This document shows positions 15,183 through 18,771 of a stretch of 18,771 bases of DNA, one piece after another. The position numbers and the translations under genes were made by a program. The DNA is from CAKKQX01 sp046313915 (lineage in GTDB: Bacteria; Pseudomonadota; Gammaproteobacteria; Burkholderiales; SG8-41): NCBI GenBank assembly GCA_046313915.1, contig JBKBXX010000068.1:1-18771 (forward strand). The letters run 5' to 3'. Numbering within the stretch: position 1 is the stretch's first letter; each line of letters starts with the position of its first letter. The notes beneath the pieces were generated by a model. It was not told where the DNA came from. It saw only the letters and a list, made by a program, of their open reading frames with translations, and did no database searches.

Positions 15183-16391
15183 TCAGATGGCGGATGCCGG
15201 CCGCGCGCTCGTCGCTTTCGATCCCAGTGCCGGCCGCAGCAGCGTGCACAGTGGCACGGTGAGCAGCACGGCGCCACCGATGACGGCGATGGTGGTATCC
15301 ACGCCGCGCAGGTCGCCCAGCAGCCCGTAGCCGAGCGGCGCGGCGATGCCGCACGTCGAGCCCAGCGTGTAGAACAGTCCGAAAGCGCGCGGCAGCCGTT
15401 GCTGATCGACCAGGTCGCCTATGGTCGCGTAGAGTACGGAGGAGGTGCCCTGCAACACCACGCCGAGCAGCGGCAGCAGCAGGAAAGCCGCGATTCCGGG
15501 CAGCGCGAGCGTGAGCAGGATGCCGGCGCCGGTGGCGATTTCGGTGATGACGATGGTGCGCACGATGCCGACGCGCTCGGCGAGAAAGCCGCACGCGAGC
15601 TTGCCGGCCATGCCGCCGACCAGGATCAGCGGCACCGCCAGCGCCGCCCAGCCTCCAGGCACGCCTTTGGCAATCAGCAGGAAGGCGATGAAAGTGAGAA
15701 AACCGGTGCGCGTGCTGCTGTCGAGGATCTCGATCAGGCACAGCGCGGTAAAGCCGCGCGGGTGGCGTATGCCCCAGCCCGTGGCTTGGGGAGGCTCGCT
15801 CGCGTGCGCTGCGGCGGTGTGCGGCGGGCGGGTGTCGGCCGCCAGCGCGAAAATGATTGCGGCAGTGGCGATGCCGACGATGCCGAAACCGACCACCGGC
15901 GCCTGCCACGAGATGCCCGCGACCATCAGCAGGCTCACCAGTCCGCCGAAAGCGAACTTGCCGACGTCACCGAAGAAATTATAAGTGCCGAGCGCGGCGC
16001 GCCGGCCCGCTGCCGGGTAGGCGTGCGAAATGATGGTGGAACACAGCGGATGCTGCACCGCCGAGCCGCAGCCGGCGCAGAACAATGCAAGCAGGATCAT
16101 CCAGAAGCCGGAGGCGTGGCCCAGCGCGAGAAAGGCGAAGCCGGCAGCGAGCGTGCCGCAAGCGAGCAGGTTGCGCTCGCCGAAGCGCTCGGCGACGAGG
16201 CCGGCCGGAATCTGCAACGCCGCCATCGCGCTGCGATGCGCCGAGCGGATCAGTCCGACTTGCGACAGCGACAGCCCGAAAGTCTGCGCGAGCAGCGGCA
16301 GCAGCACGTAAGTGACGTCGGACAGGCCGTCATGGAGGGTGTGGGCGGCACAGCAGATCGCCAGCGTGCGCCTGGATTTTCTGTCGGACAA
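15183..16391 (-). CDS. MFS transporter, Fsr (fosmidomycin resistance)-like
   Basis: A 402-residue inner-membrane transporter with about 12 hydrophobic segments in two halves separated by a hydrophilic loop near 195-215. The start AHTLHDGLSDVTYVLLPLLAQTFGLSLSQVGLIRSAHRSAMAALQIPAGLVAERFGER is closely reminiscent of the Fsr/fosmidomycin resistance branch, including the A-motif-like GLVAERFGER after TM2. YNFFGDVGKFAFGGLV lies in TM5. The probable role is drug or metabolite efflux by proton antiport; the actual substrate is unknown. Translation most likely starts at TTG 16391: an in-frame stop lies 11 codons upstream, with no ATG or GTG between. The gene converges on the LysR gene and diverges from the small membrane protein gene. 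Confidence 0.88.
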   Translation of the reverse strand: MSDRKSRRTLAICCAAHTLHDGLSDVTYVLLPLLAQTFGLSLSQVGLIRSAHRSAMAALQIPAGLVAERFGERNLLACGTLAAGFAFLALGHASGFWMILLALFCAGCGSAVQHPLCSTIISHAYPAAGRRAALGTYNFFGDVGKFAFGGLVSLLMVAGISWQAPVVGFGIVGIATAAIIFALAADTRPPHTAAAHASEPPQATGWGIRHPRGFTALCLIEILDSSTRTGFLTFIAFLLIAKGVPGGWAALAVPLILVGGMAGKLACGFLAERVGIVRTIVITEIATGAGILLTLALPGIAAFLLLPLLGVVLQGTSSVLYATIGDLVDQQRLPRAFGLFYTLGSTCGIAAPLGYGLLGDLRGVDTTIAVIGGAVLLTVPLCTLLRPALGSKATSARPASAI

Positions 16392-16498
16392 GGTCTGCCG
16401 GATGGAGATGCGTTGCGATGATCATAGCAGAACCGCCGGCAGCGCCGCGCAACATGTAAAATGCCGTTCTTTTTCTTGCCCTGCATCTGGAGCCGGAC

Positions 16499-16756
16499 AT
16501 GAATATCGTCATCTATGTTTTCTCGGGCCTGTTTCTGATTCTCACCGCCGGACTGCTTTTTGCGGCGTGGCATACGCAGCATGGCGGCCTGCTGCTGATG
16601 GCGATCGTCTACGGTGTCGCGGCCGGACTCGCGCTCGCCCTGATGCAGTGGTGGCCGCTTGCCGCGGGGCTCGCGCTGGCATGGGCGATGAAAATGCTGG
16701 GCCTCGCGCCGGCAGCCGGCGCGGCGCAAGGCGGCGACCGGTCGAAGAGGCCGTGA
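16499..16756 (+). CDS. Small inner-membrane protein, 85 residues, function unknown
   Basis: A short protein with three hydrophobic segments: about 3-24 (IVIYVFSGLFLILTAGLLFAAW), 30-49 (GLLLMAIVYGVAAGLALALM) and 52-68 (WPLAAGLALAWAMKMLG). It ends in a small polar tail with a basic end. GGAG at 16489-16492 is placed correctly 6 bases before the ATG. A TGTAAAAT sequence at 16455-16462 could be an extended -10 box, but no -35 is seen. The amino-acid pattern, with a WW pair between the last two helices, resembles unnamed small membrane proteins of betaproteobacteria. The upstream gap (16392-16498) separates it from the divergent MFS gene. I cannot assign a function. Confidence 0.72.
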   Translation: MNIVIYVFSGLFLILTAGLLFAAWHTQHGGLLLMAIVYGVAAGLALALMQWWPLAAGLALAWAMKMLGLAPAAGAAQGGDRSKRP

Positions 16757-16810
16757 TTCATCGGGGGCAAGCCCCGAATGATTCATCGGGGGCAAGCCCC
16801 CTCCCACAAG
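16755..16810 (-). repeat. REP-like hairpin pair, inverted orientation, 25-bp period
   Basis: Two direct copies start at 16755 and 16780, sharing GATTCATCGGGGGCAAGCCC and one further base. Each holds the hairpin core GGGGC-AA-GCCCC. Read on the opposite strand, the second copy (to 16810) gives TTGTGGGAG, a GC stem with a TT turn, then CGAT. This is the layout of bacterial REP elements as known from Pseudomonas and others. Confidence 0.75.
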
Positions 16811-16820
16811 GAAAGCGCAA

Positions 16821-16862
16821 GGTGAAGGGCGGAGGGTGAAGGGTGAAAGACGGAGGGTAACC
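16821..16862 (+). repeat. Purine-rich tandem repeat, 21-bp period
   Basis: Two adjacent copies, at 16821-16841 and 16842-16862, share GGTGAA and CGGAGGGT at the same spacing. Nearly all bases are G or A. It fills the space between the two REP groups. No function is suggested by the sequence. Confidence 0.55.
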
Positions 16863-16884
16863 CCGCTTGCTCATCACCAATTCT

Positions 16885-17068
16885 GGTGGGAGCCGGCTTG
16901 CCGGCGATTTCCACTCACCGCTTTTCATCACCCCTCACAAATCCCGGTGGAAGCCGGCTTGCCGGCGATCCCTGCTCACCGCTTCCCATCGCCCATCACA
17001 GATCCCGGTGGGAGCCGGCTTGCCGGCGATCCCTGCTCATTGCTCGCTCCTCACTCATCACCCTTGCC
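16885..17068 (+). repeat. REP-like tandem array, three units of 61 bp
   Basis: Units begin at 16885, 16946 and 17007, exactly 61 bases apart. The first 24 bases of each are identical or differ by one base and contain the hairpin core GCCGGCTTGCCGGC. The remaining 37 bases are also related (CTCACCGCTT, CATCAC and ATCCC blocks), so the whole 61 bp is duplicated, not only the hairpin. The stem sequence differs from that of the inverted copies at 16755-16810, yet base pairing is kept. The end of the third unit covers the stop codon of the oxoprolinase gene. Fragments before 16885 look like a decayed further unit. Confidence 0.85.
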
Positions 17069-18771
17069 ATAACCGCCGCCGCCCGGCGTTTCGATCACGA
17101 ACACGTCGCCGGGCTGCATGGCGATGCGGTCGCAGGCCCCGAGCTCGACGATTTCGCCACTGGCGCGCTGCACGTAGTTGCGCCCGACCGCGCCCGGCGC
17201 GCCGCCCGCCATGCCGTGAGGCGCGATGCGGCGGTGGCCGGAGAGGATCGCCGCGGTCATGGTTTCGAGGAAACGCATGCGGCGCACCGCGCCGTCGCCG
17301 CCGCGCCATTTCCCTTTTCCGCCGCTGCCGCGGCGGATCGAGAATTCCTCGAGCAGCACCGGATAGCGCCATTCCAGCACTTCGGGATCGGTGAGACGCG
17401 AATTGGTCATGTGGGTCTGCACGCAATCAGTGCCGTCGAAGCCCTGCGGCGTGCCGCTGCCGCTCCTCAGAATTCCCGCGCCCGAGCCGCCGGCGATGGT
17501 TTCGTAGTACTGATGACGCTCGTTGCCGAAAGTGAAGTTGTTCATCGTGCCCTGCGAGGCGGCCATCACGCCGAGCGCGCCGTAGAGCGCGTCGGTCACG
17601 CATTGCGAGGTTTCGACGTTGCCGGCGACCACCGCCGCCGGATGGCGGGGATTCAGCATCGAGCCCTCGGGGACGATCACCTTGAGCGGCTTGAGGCAGC
17701 CCGCGTTGAGCGGGATGTCATCGTCGACCAGCGTGCGGAACACATAGAGCACCGCAGCCATGGTGACCGCCATGGGCGCATTGAAATTGTTGTCGAGCTG
17801 TTTCGAAGTGCCAGTGAAATCGATCTCGGCGCTGCGTGCGGCTTTGTTGATGCGTATCGCCACCTTGATCGTTGCGCCATTGTCCATCTCATGGCTGAAC
17901 GCGCCGTCTTGGAGCACGCCGATCACGCGCCGCACCGCTTCCTCGGCATGGTCCTGCACGTGTCGCATGTAGGCGTGTACCACGTCGAGCCCGAAATGCC
18001 CGACCATGCGCTGCAATTCGGTTGCGCCTTTGTGGTTGGCGGCGATCATCGCCCGCAGGTCGGCGAGGTTCTGCTCGACGTTGCGCGCCGGATGACGCGC
18101 TTCGGCGAACAGCGCTCGCGTTTCCTGCTCGCGGAAGCGGCCATCCGTGGCGAGCAGGAAGTTGTCGATCAGCACGCCTTCCTCGTCGATGTGGCGGCTC
18201 GCGGGCGGCATCGAGCCCGGCGTGACGCCGCCGATGTCGGCGTGATGGCCGCGCGCGCCGACATAGAAAAGAATGCCTTGTCCGGCCTCGCCGAACACCG
18301 GTGTGATCACCGTGATGTCGGGCAGATGGGTGCCGCCATGATAGGGATCGTTGAGCATGTAGACGTCGCCGGCGCGCATGCGGCCGGCATTGCGGTCGAT
18401 CACGGTCTTGACGCTCTCGCCCATCGAGCCCAGGTGCACCGGCATGTGCGGTGCGTTGGCGATGAGGTTGCCGTGCGCGTCGAACAGCGCGCACGAAAAA
18501 TCGAGGCGCTCCTTGATGTTGATCGAATACGCGGTGTTGGCGAGCGTGACGCCCATCTGCTCGGCGATCGCCATGAACAGGTTGTTGAAGATTTCGAGCA
18601 TCACCGGGTCGGCTTGCGTGCCGACGGCCACGCGCTGCGGGCGCGGCGTGTTGCGCGTGAGCACGAGGTGGTTCAATGCCGTCACCTGCGCCTGCCACTG
18701 CAGTTCGACGATGGTGGTGGCGTTGGTCTCGGCGATGATCGCGGGGCCGGCGATGACGTCGCCCGCGTGCA
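17051..18771 (-). CDS. 5-oxoprolinase-type enzyme, hydantoinase A/B fusion (partial, start outside window)
   Basis: The frame stays open to the window edge, so 572 C-terminal residues are visible. The first 28 (HAGDVIAGPAIIAETNATTI onward) belong to the end of a hydantoinase A domain and run without a stop into the hydantoinase B domain. The GTG at 18685 is therefore internal. This is the layout of ATP-dependent 5-oxoprolinase (about 1200 residues), which opens 5-oxoproline to glutamate. Family blocks are NIKERLDFSCALFD, NAPHMPVHLGSMGE, DPYHGGTHLPDI, RGHHADIGGVTPGSMPP, NVETSQCVTDALYGALG and the glycine-rich end ETPGGGGYG. N-methylhydantoinase is an alternative, but the fusion and motifs favour oxoprolinase. 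The 3' end runs into a repeat array. Confidence 0.9.
   Translation of the reverse strand, partial: HAGDVIAGPAIIAETNATTIVELQWQAQVTALNHLVLTRNTPRPQRVAVGTQADPVMLEIFNNLFMAIAEQMGVTLANTAYSINIKERLDFSCALFDAHGNLIANAPHMPVHLGSMGESVKTVIDRNAGRMRAGDVYMLNDPYHGGTHLPDITVITPVFGEAGQGILFYVGARGHHADIGGVTPGSMPPASRHIDEEGVLIDNFLLATDGRFREQETRALFAEARHPARNVEQNLADLRAMIAANHKGATELQRMVGHFGLDVVHAYMRHVQDHAEEAVRRVIGVLQDGAFSHEMDNGATIKVAIRINKAARSAEIDFTGTSKQLDNNFNAPMAVTMAAVLYVFRTLVDDDIPLNAGCLKPLKVIVPEGSMLNPRHPAAVVAGNVETSQCVTDALYGALGVMAASQGTMNNFTFGNERHQYYETIAGGSGAGILRSGSGTPQGFDGTDCVQTHMTNSRLTDPEVLEWRYPVLLEEFSIRRGSGGKGKWRGGDGAVRRMRFLETMTAAILSGHRRIAPHGMAGGAPGAVGRNYVQRASGEIVELGACDRIAMQPGDVFVIETPGGGGYGKGDE

Noticed and set aside
16885..17068. 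CRISPR-like look of regularly spaced 24-base repeats
   Set aside because: The 37-base intervals are themselves related in sequence, there are only three units, and the core is a REP-type hairpin, so this is a tandem array and not a CRISPR.

Overview
The window is high-GC DNA, densely coded on both strands, and looks like the chromosome of a betaproteobacterium of the Burkholderiales or Rhodocyclales type. Evidence for this is the Bug-family (tripartite tricarboxylate type) periplasmic receptor, the DUF3422 protein, the classical RpoH promoter on htpG, and the general gene content. No rRNA, tRNA, CRISPR array, transposase or phage gene was seen.

Left part (1-4182, + strand): a tandem array of paralogous class I SAM-dependent methyltransferases, each beginning with a signal peptide and ending in a beta-rich tail of about 100 residues. 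Three are complete (41-976, 977-1807, 1922-2827). The first 44 bases appear to be the tail of a fourth copy. The last methyltransferase overlaps the start of an APC-superfamily amino-acid permease (2824-4182), so the whole row is probably one operon.

Second part (4210-9693, - strand): an ABC importer operon read in the order solute-binding protein, DUF3422 protein, fused two-domain permease, ATPase. The transporter is of the iron(III)/phosphonate/phosphoglycerate type. The DUF3422 gene, of unknown function, sits inside the transporter operon.

Middle part (9694-13251): htpG (Hsp90) with a near-consensus heat-shock promoter, a post-htpG hairpin, a small very basic 48-residue ORF on the - strand, and a stand-alone Bug receptor with a candidate housekeeping promoter and a strong ribosome binding site.

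Right part (13295-16756): a carboxymuconolactone-decarboxylase-fold protein and a LysR regulator in divergent arrangement, with a nested dyad over the regulator's start; then a convergent MFS exporter resembling Fsr (fosmidomycin resistance) and a small three-helix membrane protein.

Right edge (16755-18771): a composite repeat island with REP-like hairpins in both orientations and 25-, 21- and 61-bp tandem periods. It abuts and partly runs into the 3' end of a large 5-oxoprolinase-type gene (hydantoinase A/B fusion) that leaves the window.

The items most worth following are the array of exported methyltransferases, DUF3422 inside an importer operon, the small basic ORF, and the repeat island at the 3' end of the oxoprolinase gene.
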